From contig CAWFUF010000020.1 of NCBI GenBank assembly GCA_963818775.1, positions 124,001 through 188,000 on the forward strand: 64,000 bases of DNA. The letters are read 5' to 3'. The notes under the pieces were generated by a model. The model made no database searches. It was not told the origin of the DNA and was given only the letters and a program-made list of their open reading frames with translations. Source of the stretch: JAMXLO01 sp963818775 (GTDB taxonomy: Bacteria > Pseudomonadota > Alphaproteobacteria > Acetobacterales > Acetobacteraceae). Shown here piece by piece: positions 17,499 through 26,443 of this stretch; position 1 is the first letter of the stretch, and each line of letters begins with the position of its first letter. The translations under genes and the position numbers were made by a program.

Positions 17499-19469
17499 AT
17501 GTCAGGAACACAGAACGGCAGAAGTCCCCGCTCGGTGGCGCTGGTCGGGCCATACAGCAGCGGCAAATCGACACTGTTCGAGGCGCTGATGGAGGCTTCG
17601 GGGTCGCCGGTAAAGCGGCCGGCTGATCCACGCAATCGTCCGGCAACCACCGAGGTCAGACTCGGACACTGCTCCTATCTCGGCGACGCCTGGACGGTGC
17701 TGGATTGCCCGGGTTCCGTGGAATTCGCCTACGAAACGAGTTGCGCGCTGGCTATGGCCGATCTCGCTGTGGTTGTGTGCGAGCCGGCGCCGGCACGTGC
17801 GCTGACCGTCGCACCACTGCTGAAGCGGCTTGCGGATGAAGGCATTCCGCACATGCTGTTCATCAACAAGATCGATACGCTGGAAGGCAGCGTGAGCGAC
17901 ACGCTCGCCGCCTTGCAGGGGTTTGCCGGCTCGCCGCTCGTGCTGCGGCAGGTGCCCATCATGCATGGCGAGACCGTGAGCGGCTATGTCGATGTGGTGA
18001 GCGAGCGGGCTTATCGCTACCGCAAGGGACAGCCTTCGGAGCTGATTCAGATTCCGTCCGAGGTGCAGGACGACGAGCAGGATGCGCTGAACAAGCTGGT
18101 CGAGGTGCTGGCGGATCGCGATGATGCGCTGCTCGAGAAAGTGCTGGAGGATGTCAAGCCAACCACTGCGGAAATCTACAACGACCTGCGAAAGGATCTC
18201 GCGGCGGGCGCGGTGATCCAGGTGTTGCTGGGGAGCGCGGAGAGTGCGGGCGGCGTGCGCCGTCTGTGGAAGGCGCTGCGTCACGACACACCGATGGCGC
18301 AGGAGACCGCCGAGCGAAAGGCAATCGATACTGATGGGCCGCCGCTGGCGCAGATCTTCAAGACGGTGCATGCCGGGCATACCGGCAAGCTGTCGTACGC
18401 ACGCATCTGGCGCGGCGCGATCAAAGATGGCGCGACACTAGGTGGCACGCGGCTGGGCGGCATCTATCGAATGCCGGGCGGCGAGCTTGCGAAGATCACC
18501 GAAGCGGTCGAGGGCGACGTGGTCGCGTTGGGACGGCTGGATGGCGTGCCGACCGGCGCCACAGTGTCACCTGGTGCGACGCCGGAGCAGTTGCCGTTCC
18601 CAACTGCTCCGCAGCCGGTGTATTCGCTCGCGATCGCGACATCGGATCACAAGGACGATGCGAAACTCAGCGGCGGGTTGCAGAAGCAGCGCGAGGCGGA
18701 CCCGACATTGTCGCTGGAGCAGCAGCAGGACACCAGCGAGACAGTGCTGTTCGGTCAGGGCGAAATGCATCTGAATTCGACGGTAGAACGTCTGGCGAGG
18801 GACTATGGGCTCAAGGTCACGACGCACAAACCGCAGGTGGCCTACAAGGAAACCATCCGCCGCGCGGTGCACGAACATGGGCGGCTGAAGAAGCAGAGCG
18901 GCGGCCACGGACAGTTCGCCGATGTGAAGATCGACATCGCCCCGCGTCCGCGCGGCGAGGGCTTCGAATTCATCGACAAGATCGTCGGTGGCGCAGTGCC
19001 CCGAAACTTCATTCCGGCGGTGGCCGAGGCGGCGGAGGAGTCAGCGAAGAAGGGGCCGTTCGGTTTCCCGGTGGTCGATATTTCCGTGACGCTGGTGGAT
19101 GGCGGGTTCCACTCGGTGGACAGCTCCGACATGGCGTTCAAGACCGCGACGAGTCTGGCGATGAAGGAGGGTCTGACGAAGGCCGAGCCGATCCTGCTCG
19201 AGCCGGTCGATCACGTGACCATCAGCGTGCCCAGCGAGTTCACGCCGCGCGCACAACGACTTCTGACCGGGCGGCGCGGGCAGATCCTCGGGTTCTCCGA
19301 GAAGGAGGGCTGGCCGGGGTGGGATGACGTGGTGGCGCTGGTGCCCGAAGCGGAGCTGCACGACCTGATCATCGATCTGCGCTCGCAGACTTTGGGACTT
19401 GGCACATATCGCCGGAAGTTCGATCACCTGGCGGAGTCGCGTGCCGAGATGAAGCGCGGGGCAGCGTAG
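17499..19469 (+). CDS. Elongation factor G-like GTPase (EF-G paralogue)
   Basis: A 656-residue translational GTPase with the EF-G domain order. The G1 P-loop is GPYSSGKST (17-25), G3 is DCPGS, and G4 is NKID (123-126). Domain II and III follow, then domain IV with GGHGQFADV and domain V near the C-terminus. It is shorter than housekeeping EF-G (about 690-700). The conserved switch I signature RGIT is absent, the corresponding stretch reading RNRPATTEV. This marks the divergent EF-G-like family common in alphaproteobacteria, whose role is uncertain. GGGAGG lies upstream of ATG 17499. The SDR gene begins 2 bases after the stop, suggesting co-transcription. Confidence 0.88.
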   Translation: MSGTQNGRSPRSVALVGPYSSGKSTLFEALMEASGSPVKRPADPRNRPATTEVRLGHCSYLGDAWTVLDCPGSVEFAYETSCALAMADLAVVVCEPAPARALTVAPLLKRLADEGIPHMLFINKIDTLEGSVSDTLAALQGFAGSPLVLRQVPIMHGETVSGYVDVVSERAYRYRKGQPSELIQIPSEVQDDEQDALNKLVEVLADRDDALLEKVLEDVKPTTAEIYNDLRKDLAAGAVIQVLLGSAESAGGVRRLWKALRHDTPMAQETAERKAIDTDGPPLAQIFKTVHAGHTGKLSYARIWRGAIKDGATLGGTRLGGIYRMPGGELAKITEAVEGDVVALGRLDGVPTGATVSPGATPEQLPFPTAPQPVYSLAIATSDHKDDAKLSGGLQKQREADPTLSLEQQQDTSETVLFGQGEMHLNSTVERLARDYGLKVTTHKPQVAYKETIRRAVHEHGRLKKQSGGHGQFADVKIDIAPRPRGEGFEFIDKIVGGAVPRNFIPAVAEAAEESAKKGPFGFPVVDISVTLVDGGFHSVDSSDMAFKTATSLAMKEGLTKAEPILLEPVDHVTISVPSEFTPRAQRLLTGRRGQILGFSEKEGWPGWDDVVALVPEAELHDLIIDLRSQTLGLGTYRRKFDHLAESRAEMKRGAA

Positions 19470-19471
19470 CG

Positions 19472-20236
19472 GTGGCGCTGTTCGATCTGACCGGGAAGGT
19501 GGCGCTGGTCACCGGCGGCAACGGCGGTATCGGGTTGGGCATGGCGCAGGGAATGGCGTCGTGCGGTGCGTCGATCGTGATCGCCGGGCGCAACGCGGAG
19601 AAGGCGGCCCCGGCGCTCGCCTCGCTGCGCGAACTCGGTGCGCGATGCGCGTTCATCACCGGCGACGTCACCAAGAAGGCGGCCTGCCTGAAGCTGGTCG
19701 CCGACACGGTGGCGGAGTTCGGTCGGCTGGACATTCTGGTGAACAACGCGGGCACGGCGATTCGCAAGATGCCACAAGACTATACCGAGGATGAGTGGCA
19801 CGAGGTGCTGGATACCAACCTGACCAGTGCGTTCCTGTGCTCGCAGGCGGCGTATGCGCCGATGAAGTCGGCGGGCGGCGGCAAGATGATCAACATCGGC
19901 TCGATGATGTCGCTGTTCGGAGCGCCCTACGCCACACCGTATGCGTCGAGCAAGGGCGGCATCGTGCAGATGACGCGCGCGATGGCGACCGCGTGGGCGA
20001 AGGACAATATCCAGGTGAACGCGGTGCTGCCCGGCTGGATCGATACCGACCTGACGAAGCGCGCGCGCCGCGAGGTGCCGGGCCTGCACGAGCGCGTGGA
20101 GAACCGCACGCCGGCGGGGCGTTGGGGCATACCACCGGACATGGCTGGCATCGCGGCGTTTCTGGCGAGCCCCGCGTCGGATTTCGTGACCGGAACCGCT
20201 ATCCCCGTGGATGGCGGTTATTCCATCGGTATGTAG
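19472..20236 (+). CDS. SDR family NAD(P)-dependent oxidoreductase
   Basis: A 254-residue classical short-chain dehydrogenase. It has the cofactor loop TGGNGGIG, the structural NNAG, and the catalytic Ser in IGSMMS with YASSKG supplying Tyr and Lys. The C-terminal PVDGGYSIGM is typical. Overall it resembles 2-deoxy-D-gluconate/glucose dehydrogenase-type SDRs (for example KduD), but the substrate cannot be told. The start is GTG 19472, two bases after the EF-G-like stop. The gene is convergent with glpK, 10 bp away. Confidence 0.88.
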   Translation: MALFDLTGKVALVTGGNGGIGLGMAQGMASCGASIVIAGRNAEKAAPALASLRELGARCAFITGDVTKKAACLKLVADTVAEFGRLDILVNNAGTAIRKMPQDYTEDEWHEVLDTNLTSAFLCSQAAYAPMKSAGGGKMINIGSMMSLFGAPYATPYASSKGGIVQMTRAMATAWAKDNIQVNAVLPGWIDTDLTKRARREVPGLHERVENRTPAGRWGIPPDMAGIAAFLASPASDFVTGTAIPVDGGYSIGM

Positions 20237-20246
20237 GGCCGCGCCG

Positions 20247-21713
20247 TCAGGCCCAGTCGAACGAGCGCGTGATCGCCTTGCGCCAAGAGGTGGTGAGCGC
20301 TACGCGACGTTTTCCAGCCATCGCCGGCGTCCAGGTGTGTGTGACACCCCAGTTGTGGCGGAGATCATCCATGTCATGCCAATACCCGACAGCAAGTCCG
20401 GCAGCATAGGCGGCACCCAGCGCGGTCGTCTCGATCGTGCGTGGCCGCAGCACCGGCACGTTCAGAATGTCGGCCTGGAACTGCATCAGCAGCGTGTTCG
20501 GCACCATGCCGCCATCGACGCGCAGCGTGCTGATGGGAATGCCGGAATCGCGCTGCATCGCCTCGATCACGTCAAGCGTCTGATAGGCTGTGGCTTCCAG
20601 TGCCGCGCGGGCAATGTGTCCGGCGGTGGCATAACGTGTCAGACCGGCGATCACGCCGCGCGCATCGGCGCGCCAGTACGGCGCATAGAGGCCGGAAAAT
20701 GCCGGAACGAAATACACGTCGCCGTTATCGCCGACAGAGGCAGCGAGCGTCTCGATCTCGGCGCTCGATCTGATCAGGCCGAGATTGTCGCGTAGCCACT
20801 GCACCAGCGCGCCGGTGACGGCGATGGAACCTTCGAGTGCATAACAGGGTCTTTGCCCATCAAGCTGCCAGGCGACCGTGGTGACGAGGCCGCTGATCGA
20901 TTGCACAGGCGTCTCGCCGGTATTCATCAGCAGGAAGCAACCGGTGCCGTAGGTGTTCTTCGCATCGCCCGGCGTGAAGCACGCCTGGCCCATCAGGGCC
21001 GCCTGCTGGTCGCCCAGGATGCCGGCGATCGACACGCCGTGCGTGGTTCCGTACAGGCTGGATGATGGCACGATATGCGGCAGCACGGCGCGCGGAATAC
21101 CGAACGCGGCAAGCAGCGCGTCGTCCCAGTCGAGCGTCGCCAGGTTCATCAGTTGCGTGCGGCTGGCGTTGGTGACGTCGGTGAGGTGCTTGCCTGTGAA
21201 GTTCCACAGCAGCCAGCTATCGATTGTGCCGAATGCCAGATCGCCTGCCTCCGCGCGGCGCCGTGCATCGGGTACGTTGTCGAGCAGCCAGCGCAGCTTC
21301 AATCCGGAGAAATAGCTGGCGAGCGGCAGTCCGGTCTGCGCGCGGAACCGATCCTGCCCGCCGTCGCGTGCGTACTCCGCCACCATCGTATCGACGCGCG
21401 TGTCCTGCCAGACTATCGCGTTGTGTATCGGCTCGCCGGTGGCTCGATCCCACAGCAGGGTGGTCTCGCGTTGGTTGGTGATGCCGATCGCCGCGAGATC
21501 GCGATGCGTCAGGTTGGCGGTGCGCAGCGCTTCAGCGATCACCGACTGCGTGTTGCGCCAGATCTCGTGCGGATCGTGTTCGACCCAGCCGGGTTGCGGA
21601 TAGATCTGCCGATGCTCCACCTGCGCGCTGGCGATCGTCTCGCCCATTCGGTCGAAAACGATGAAGCGCGTGCTGGTGGTGCCCTGGTCGATCGCACCGA
21701 TGTATCTGGTCAT
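20247..21713 (-). CDS. glpK: Glycerol kinase
   Basis: A 488-residue FGGY-family kinase that phosphorylates glycerol with ATP to sn-glycerol 3-phosphate. It shows the N-terminal phosphate-1 loop AIDQGTTSTR, the substrate stretch GITNQRETT and IVWQDTR, and the C-terminal ATPase segment LRVDGGMVPNTLLMQFQAD. The length equals the usual ~495. ATG 21713 has GGGAGG 5 bases upstream, which settles the start against a longer frame. No glpF, glpD or regulator is adjacent, so it stands alone between two SDR genes. Confidence 0.95.
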   Translation of the reverse strand: MTRYIGAIDQGTTSTRFIVFDRMGETIASAQVEHRQIYPQPGWVEHDPHEIWRNTQSVIAEALRTANLTHRDLAAIGITNQRETTLLWDRATGEPIHNAIVWQDTRVDTMVAEYARDGGQDRFRAQTGLPLASYFSGLKLRWLLDNVPDARRRAEAGDLAFGTIDSWLLWNFTGKHLTDVTNASRTQLMNLATLDWDDALLAAFGIPRAVLPHIVPSSSLYGTTHGVSIAGILGDQQAALMGQACFTPGDAKNTYGTGCFLLMNTGETPVQSISGLVTTVAWQLDGQRPCYALEGSIAVTGALVQWLRDNLGLIRSSAEIETLAASVGDNGDVYFVPAFSGLYAPYWRADARGVIAGLTRYATAGHIARAALEATAYQTLDVIEAMQRDSGIPISTLRVDGGMVPNTLLMQFQADILNVPVLRPRTIETTALGAAYAAGLAVGYWHDMDDLRHNWGVTHTWTPAMAGKRRVALTTSWRKAITRSFDWA

Positions 21714-21794
21714 CCTGCCTCCCATTCGCCTCCAGAATAGACACGGCTTGCGGTGTCAGCCCACAGTAGCGATGGGTAATTCAGGGAGGCCCGA

Positions 21795-22523
21795 ATGGCA
21801 TCACGCTTCGCCGACCGCGTGGCGATCGTCACCGGCGGCGTCTCCGGCATTGGGGCCGGCATCGCTGCGCGGCTGGCAGCTGAAGGAGCGCGCGTCAGCC
21901 TGTGGGACCGTGACGCCGAGGCACTCGCCAGGACCGACGCGCCACACAAGGCCACTGTCGACGTCACCGATGCCGCCGCCGTGCAGCGCGCTGCCGCCGA
22001 TACCGCCGCTGCGCTCGGCCGCATCGACATCCTGATCGCGTGTGCCGGCATCACCGGACCCAACGCCTCGGTGTGGGACTATCCGGTGGCCGAATGGGAC
22101 CGCGTCATCGATGTCAATCTCAACGGCGTGTTCTACTGCGACCGCGCCGTCGTCCCGCACATGCTGCGCAACGATTACGGCCGCATCGTGAACATCGCCT
22201 CCATCGCCGGCAAGGAAGGCAACCCCAATGCCGCCGCCTATTCCGCCTCCAAGGCCGGCGTCATCGGTCTCACCAAGTCGCTCGGCAAGGAGCTCGCGAA
22301 CACCAACGTGCGCGTCAATTGCGTCACACCCGCTGCGGTGCGCACGCCGCTGTTCGCGCAGATGACGCAGGAGCACATAGACTTCATGCTGTCGAAGATC
22401 CCGCTCGGCCGCTTCGGCGAGATCGACGAGATCGCCTCGCTGGTGTGCTGGCTGGCGAGCGAGGAATGCAGCTTTTCAACCGGCGGCGTGTTCGACATCT
22501 CCGGCGGCCGCGCGACCTACTGA
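21795..22523 (+). CDS. SDR family oxidoreductase (3-oxoacyl-reductase-like)
   Basis: A 242-residue short-chain dehydrogenase. It has TGGVSGIG for the dinucleotide, ACAG in place of NNAG, the Ser of NIASIAG, and AYSASKAG with the catalytic Tyr/Lys. LASEECSFSTGGVFDISGG is the usual C-terminal block. GGGAGG lies 6 bases before ATG 21795. It runs into the amidase gene 14 bases later, so the two are probably one transcript. The pair would suit oxidation of an alcohol or keto compound followed by amide hydrolysis, but the substrate is unknown. Confidence 0.88.
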   Translation: MASRFADRVAIVTGGVSGIGAGIAARLAAEGARVSLWDRDAEALARTDAPHKATVDVTDAAAVQRAAADTAAALGRIDILIACAGITGPNASVWDYPVAEWDRVIDVNLNGVFYCDRAVVPHMLRNDYGRIVNIASIAGKEGNPNAAAYSASKAGVIGLTKSLGKELANTNVRVNCVTPAAVRTPLFAQMTQEHIDFMLSKIPLGRFGEIDEIASLVCWLASEECSFSTGGVFDISGGRATY

Positions 22524-22537
22524 GCAGGGATACAGGA

Positions 22538-23947
22538 ATGGACAACGAGACGCTCGCCTTCACGCCGGCCGTGCAGCTTGCCGAGATGATCCGCCAAAAG
22601 AAGCTGTCGCCGGTCGAGCTGATGACCGCATTACTGGCACGCATCGAGGCGTTGAACCCGCGGGTGAATGCGTTCGCCTGGCTTGCCGCGGATGCCGCAA
22701 TGGATGCGGCGAAGCGTGCCGAAACCGCGCTGATGCAAGGCAATCGCATCGGCCGCCTGCACGGCGTTCCAGTCACCATCAAGGACCTTGCGATCACCAA
22801 GGATATGCCGACGCAGATGGGCAGCAACATCTTCGCGGGCAATCAGCCCACCGAGGACACACCCATCGTGCCCCGCCTGCGTGACGAAGGCGCGATCATT
22901 CTCGGCAAGACCACCACGTCGGAATTCGGCTGGACCGGCGTCAGCCATTCGCCACTCACCGGCATCACGCACAATCCGTGGAAACACGGCTACAACGCCG
23001 GCGCGTCATCGGCCGGAGCGGGTGCCGCGGCCGCCGCAGGATTTGGTCCGCTGCACCAGGGCAGCGACGGCGCGGGTTCCATTCGCATGCCGTCGCATTT
23101 CTGCGGCGTGTTCGGACTGAAGCCGACGTTCGGCCGCGTGCCGTACTATCCCGTCGGCAGCGGCGACTACACATCGCACATGGGTCCCATGACGCGCACC
23201 GTCGCCGACAGCGCGCTGATGCTGGGCGTGATGGCCGGCCCTCATCCGCTAGATCACACAACATGCGAGGCAGGCCCCGCGGATTACCTCGGCCGCCTCC
23301 ACGAAGGCATTCGCGGCAAGCGCATTGCCTACAGTCCCGATCTCGGCGTGGCACGCGTCGATCCCGACATTGCCGCGCTGGTGAAGTCCGCCGTCGCCCG
23401 CTTCACCGAACTCGGTGCCACGGTGGAGGAAGTGAAGACGCCCTGGGCGGCGCAAGGCCCAGAGATGGTCCGCTTCTTCTGGGCCGCGCACATGACACGC
23501 CTCACCCCACATCTGGCGAAGTGGGAGGCGAAGATGGACCCGGGTCTCGTCGCCTGCATCAAAGCCGCGCACAACTACTCGGTGGCCGACTATCAACTGA
23601 TGCGCGAACGCAAGATGGCTTACGTCGCCGAGATACATCGCTGGTTCGAGGACTGGGATTTTTTGCTGACGCCGAGCGTCTCGGTCGCGGCATTCCCGGC
23701 GGAGCTTCTCATGCCGAAGCACTGGCCGCAGCATGATTGGGACTGGCTCTCCTGGGCCGAGTTTTCCTATCCGTTCAACATGTCGTGGAATCCCGCAGCC
23801 AACGCGCCATGCGGTTTCACGGCCGCGGGCCTGCCGGTCGGATTGCAGATCGCCGGCCGTCGCTTCGACGATCTCGGCGTGTTGCAAGCCTCGGCGGCGT
23901 TCGAGCAGGTGCAGCCCTGGGCAGACAGGCGACCGCAACTTGGCTAG
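22538..23947 (+). CDS. Amidase (amidase-signature family)
   Basis: A 469-residue amidase-signature enzyme. The Ser-cisSer-Lys triad is visible: the Lys in VTIKDLAIT (about residue 85), the cis-Ser in GSDGAGSIR and the nucleophile Ser in the same signature block, preceded by NAGASSAGAGAAAA. The Gly/Ser run here is GASSAG instead of the canonical GGSSGG. The frame is open upstream to 22040, but that part lies across the SDR gene; the ATG at 22538 just after the SDR stop is the sensible start. It could hydrolyse an aryl amide, carbamate or similar compound. Confidence 0.88.
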   Translation: MDNETLAFTPAVQLAEMIRQKKLSPVELMTALLARIEALNPRVNAFAWLAADAAMDAAKRAETALMQGNRIGRLHGVPVTIKDLAITKDMPTQMGSNIFAGNQPTEDTPIVPRLRDEGAIILGKTTTSEFGWTGVSHSPLTGITHNPWKHGYNAGASSAGAGAAAAAGFGPLHQGSDGAGSIRMPSHFCGVFGLKPTFGRVPYYPVGSGDYTSHMGPMTRTVADSALMLGVMAGPHPLDHTTCEAGPADYLGRLHEGIRGKRIAYSPDLGVARVDPDIAALVKSAVARFTELGATVEEVKTPWAAQGPEMVRFFWAAHMTRLTPHLAKWEAKMDPGLVACIKAAHNYSVADYQLMRERKMAYVAEIHRWFEDWDFLLTPSVSVAAFPAELLMPKHWPQHDWDWLSWAEFSYPFNMSWNPAANAPCGFTAAGLPVGLQIAGRRFDDLGVLQASAAFEQVQPWADRRPQLG

Positions 23948-23983
23948 GCTTGCAGACCCATCAGAAGGAGGGAGTCCCGTCCC

Positions 23984-24494
23984 ATGGCGTTCTCAATGTT
24001 CCAGGCCAGCGTGCCGGTGTGCACGCAGATCCTCGGCAGCCTGTCGGGGGTCATCGACAAGGCGGCGGCGCACTGCGCGGAGAAGAAGTACCGATGAGGC
24101 GTGGCTACTGACCGATCGGCTGTTCCCCGACATGTTCTCGCTCGCGCGGCAGATCCGTCAGTGCAGCGACTTCGGCCGCAACATCCCGGGCCGGCTGGCC
24201 GGTGGCGACCTGCCGAACTTCGCCGCGGTTGATGACACGTCGTTTGCCGCAGCCAAGACGCGGGTCGAGAAATCGCTAGACTATGTCAAGGGATTTACCC
24301 CCGCGCAGATCGACGGCAGTGAGGACAAGGACATCACCTGGACCGCCGGCCAGCGGCAGATGTCATTTAAGGGCCGCGCCTATCTGCTGCACTTCGGCCT
24401 GCCCAACTTCTACTTCCACGCCACCACGGCGTACAACATCCTTCGCCACCGCGGCGTGGAGCTAGGCAAGCGCGACTTCCTCGGATCGTTCTGA
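23984..24494 (+). pseudogene. DUF1993 family protein, broken by a one-base frameshift
   Basis: ATG 23984 opens with MAFSMFQASVPVCTQILG, the typical DUF1993 beginning, but the frame stops at a TGA at 24095-24097 after 37 residues. The remainder continues in the +1 frame from 24093 (DEAWLLTDRLFPDMF) through KGRAYLLHFGLPNFYFH to GKRDFLGSF, ending at 24494. Skipping one C at 24092 restores a continuous ~169-residue protein with the family's normal length. Either the gene is freshly inactivated or a sequencing error is present. The function of DUF1993 is unknown; it is a small helical (DinB-like) family. GGAGGGAG lies upstream of the ATG. Confidence 0.85.
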
Positions 24495-24509
24495 AGCAGC
24501 TCCACCACA

Positions 24510-24556
24510 GAGACACAGAGCACACTGAGAACAATACTCGGGGTTCTCTGTGTCTC
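24510..24556. repeat. Inverted repeat between convergent genes, possible bidirectional terminator
   Basis: A perfect 11-bp inverted repeat (24510-24520 with 24546-24556) encloses 25 bases, with smaller pairs inside. It sits exactly between the stops of the rightward DUF1993 gene and the leftward SLC13 gene. Its CACAGAGACACAGAG-type sequence differs in composition from the GC-rich surroundings, like a mobile intergenic palindrome that could also serve as a terminator on both strands. Confidence 0.55.
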
Positions 24557-24569
24557 CGGGCTGAATTTC

Positions 24570-26354
24570 TTACTTCAGCGGCCACGCCAGCAGAATGAGC
24601 CAGGTGCCAAATACCGCCACCAGAATCGACAGCGGCAACCCGAGCCGCCAGTAATCGCTGAATCGATAACCTCCGGGTCCCATCACCAGCGTGCTGTTCT
24701 GGTGCCCGATCGGTGTCAGAAAATCGGATGCCGCCCCGAACGCGACCGCCATCAGGAACGGATCAACACCAAGCCCGAGGTTTTTCGCAACCGCGGCCGC
24801 CACCGGCCCCATCAGCAGCACTGCCGCCGCATGGTGCAGCAGCGGTGTCACCAGCATCGACACCACCATGATCAGGCCGACCGCCAGGTAATCGGGCAGA
24901 TGCGTCGCAAGCACCGTCAGCCCATCGGCCATCAGCTTAGCCGCTCCGGTGTTGTTCAGCGCCTCGCCCACCGGAATGAGACAGCCGAGCATGACAATGA
25001 TCGGCCACTCCACCGCATTGTAGGCCTCGCGGGCCGGGATCAGTCGCAGCAGCACGATCAGAGTTGCGGCTAAGAAAAAACCGACCTCTATCTCGACCGC
25101 GCCCATTGCCATCGCGAACATCGCGGCAAGTAGGATCAACAGCGGCAGCCAGCGCCCCCGCGGCCGCCCGAGGGCAAGATTGCGCTCGGCGAGCGGTATC
25201 AGTCCCAGCTCCGTCAGCGCGCGACTGAGCTGCCTCTGCCGCCCTTGCAGTACCAGGATGTCGTTCGGCGAGAACCGGCTGTTGGCGAGTCTCGTGGTGG
25301 CGCGCTCCCCGGCGCGACTGAGCGCGAGCAGGTTGATTTCGAAATCCTGTCGCAGACGCAGGTCTCGCGGCGTGTTGCCGATCAGCAGCGAGTTGGGCGC
25401 GATCACCGCCTCAGCGGTCTCCAGCTCATCGTCCTTGTCGCGCGGCTTCAGCGCAGCGATTTCCTCGGCGCCGAGCAGCTTCAGCTTCGCCTGATCCACC
25501 AGCGGCTGGAGCGCGGTCGGATCGCCCTCCAGCACCAGGATGTCGCCAGCATCAAGCGTCCAGTTCCGCCGCGGTACATAGTGGTGCGACTCTTCGCGGA
25601 TGATGCCCGCCACTGTCACTTCGCCGTCGGCAAGCGTTTCAAGCTCCGCGACGGTCTTGCCGACAAGTGGAGACTCCTCCGGCAGCAGCGCCTCACTGGT
25701 ATAGTCCTCGATGGCGAAGCGCTTCTCGGCGGTCGGCTGACCGCGCCGGTTCGTCGGCAGCAGCCGCCAGCCGATGCTGAGGAAGGCGACCGCGGCACAT
25801 GTCAGAGGCAGACCGACCGGCGTGAAGTCGAACAGATGATAGGGCTTGCCCATGACCTGTTGTCGCACTGCGGAGATCAGCAGATTGGGCGAAGTGCCGA
25901 TCTGTGTGATTGTTCCACCGACCAGCGAGCCGAACGCGAGCGGCATCAGGTAGCGCGACACTGGGCGATTGCGACGCTCGGCTGCCTGAATCGCCACCGG
26001 CATGAACACACCGAGTGTGCCGACGTTCTTGACGAACGCCGACATCAAGCTCACCGCGGCGGTCAACGTGGCGATCTGCAATGTCGTGGAGTTGAGCATC
26101 CGAAGCAGCCGGCGCATCGCGTGGTCGATCACGCCTGAGACGGCAACCGCGCGGCTGATCACCAGCACCGAGGCGATGATGATGATGACCGAGTTGGAAA
26201 ACCCGTCGAAGGCCTTCTTCGCCGGCACGACACCGGTCAGAACGGCTGCCGACAGGGCTATTGCCGCCACAAGGTCGTAGCGCAGCCGATCGGTGACGAA
26301 CAGCACAAGCATCCCGGCGACGATGGCCAGGGCCTCGATCTGGGGCAGGGTCAA
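24570..26354 (-). CDS. SLC13-family permease with two RCK_C (TrkA-C) domains
   Basis: A 594-residue polytopic membrane protein: about five helices, then a cytoplasmic region with two TrkA_C-like domains (about 210-295 and 305-390), then about six more helices. Motifs include NVGTLGVFMPVA, GTITQIGTSPNLL and GHQNSTLVMGPGGY, the paired Asn-Thr-type signatures of the DASS/SLC13 superfamily. Members import dicarboxylates, sulfate or other anions with sodium or protons. The apparent start is TTG 26354, backed by AGGAA 9 bases upstream; the first downstream ATG is at about residue 15. It follows acs in the same direction, separated by two hairpins. Confidence 0.85.
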   Translation of the reverse strand: MTLPQIEALAIVAGMLVLFVTDRLRYDLVAAIALSAAVLTGVVPAKKAFDGFSNSVIIIIASVLVISRAVAVSGVIDHAMRRLLRMLNSTTLQIATLTAAVSLMSAFVKNVGTLGVFMPVAIQAAERRNRPVSRYLMPLAFGSLVGGTITQIGTSPNLLISAVRQQVMGKPYHLFDFTPVGLPLTCAAVAFLSIGWRLLPTNRRGQPTAEKRFAIEDYTSEALLPEESPLVGKTVAELETLADGEVTVAGIIREESHHYVPRRNWTLDAGDILVLEGDPTALQPLVDQAKLKLLGAEEIAALKPRDKDDELETAEAVIAPNSLLIGNTPRDLRLRQDFEINLLALSRAGERATTRLANSRFSPNDILVLQGRQRQLSRALTELGLIPLAERNLALGRPRGRWLPLLILLAAMFAMAMGAVEIEVGFFLAATLIVLLRLIPAREAYNAVEWPIIVMLGCLIPVGEALNNTGAAKLMADGLTVLATHLPDYLAVGLIMVVSMLVTPLLHHAAAVLLMGPVAAAVAKNLGLGVDPFLMAVAFGAASDFLTPIGHQNSTLVMGPGGYRFSDYWRLGLPLSILVAVFGTWLILLAWPLK

Positions 26355-26365
26355 GCGCGTCGGTT

Positions 26366-26386
26366 CCTGACAGAGCGTCTGTCAGG
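26366..26386 (-). terminator. Hairpin upstream of the SLC13 gene
   Basis: A perfect 8-bp stem (26366-26373 with 26379-26386, 5-nt loop) lies in the 89-bp gap between acs and the SLC13 gene. It contains the candidate AGGAA ribosome site of that gene in its left arm, so besides ending readthrough it could occlude translation initiation. No T-run is present. Confidence 0.35.
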
Positions 26387-26402
26387 TGTTGGTCGGCGAC
26401 GT

Positions 26403-26419
26403 TCCGGGTGCAACCCGGA
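26403..26419 (-). terminator. Hairpin after acs
   Basis: A perfect 7-bp GC-rich stem (26403-26409 with 26413-26419, 3-nt loop) lies 24 bases past the acs stop in the direction of transcription. No T-run follows. It is a probable transcript end for the satP-acs operon. Confidence 0.4.
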
Positions 26420-26443
26420 CGGTGGTCAGATATCAGCGACCGC

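Noticed and set aside
22040..22537. Upstream extension of the amidase frame
   Set aside because: It lies across the SDR gene in another frame; the amidase ATG at 22538 directly after the SDR stop fits better.
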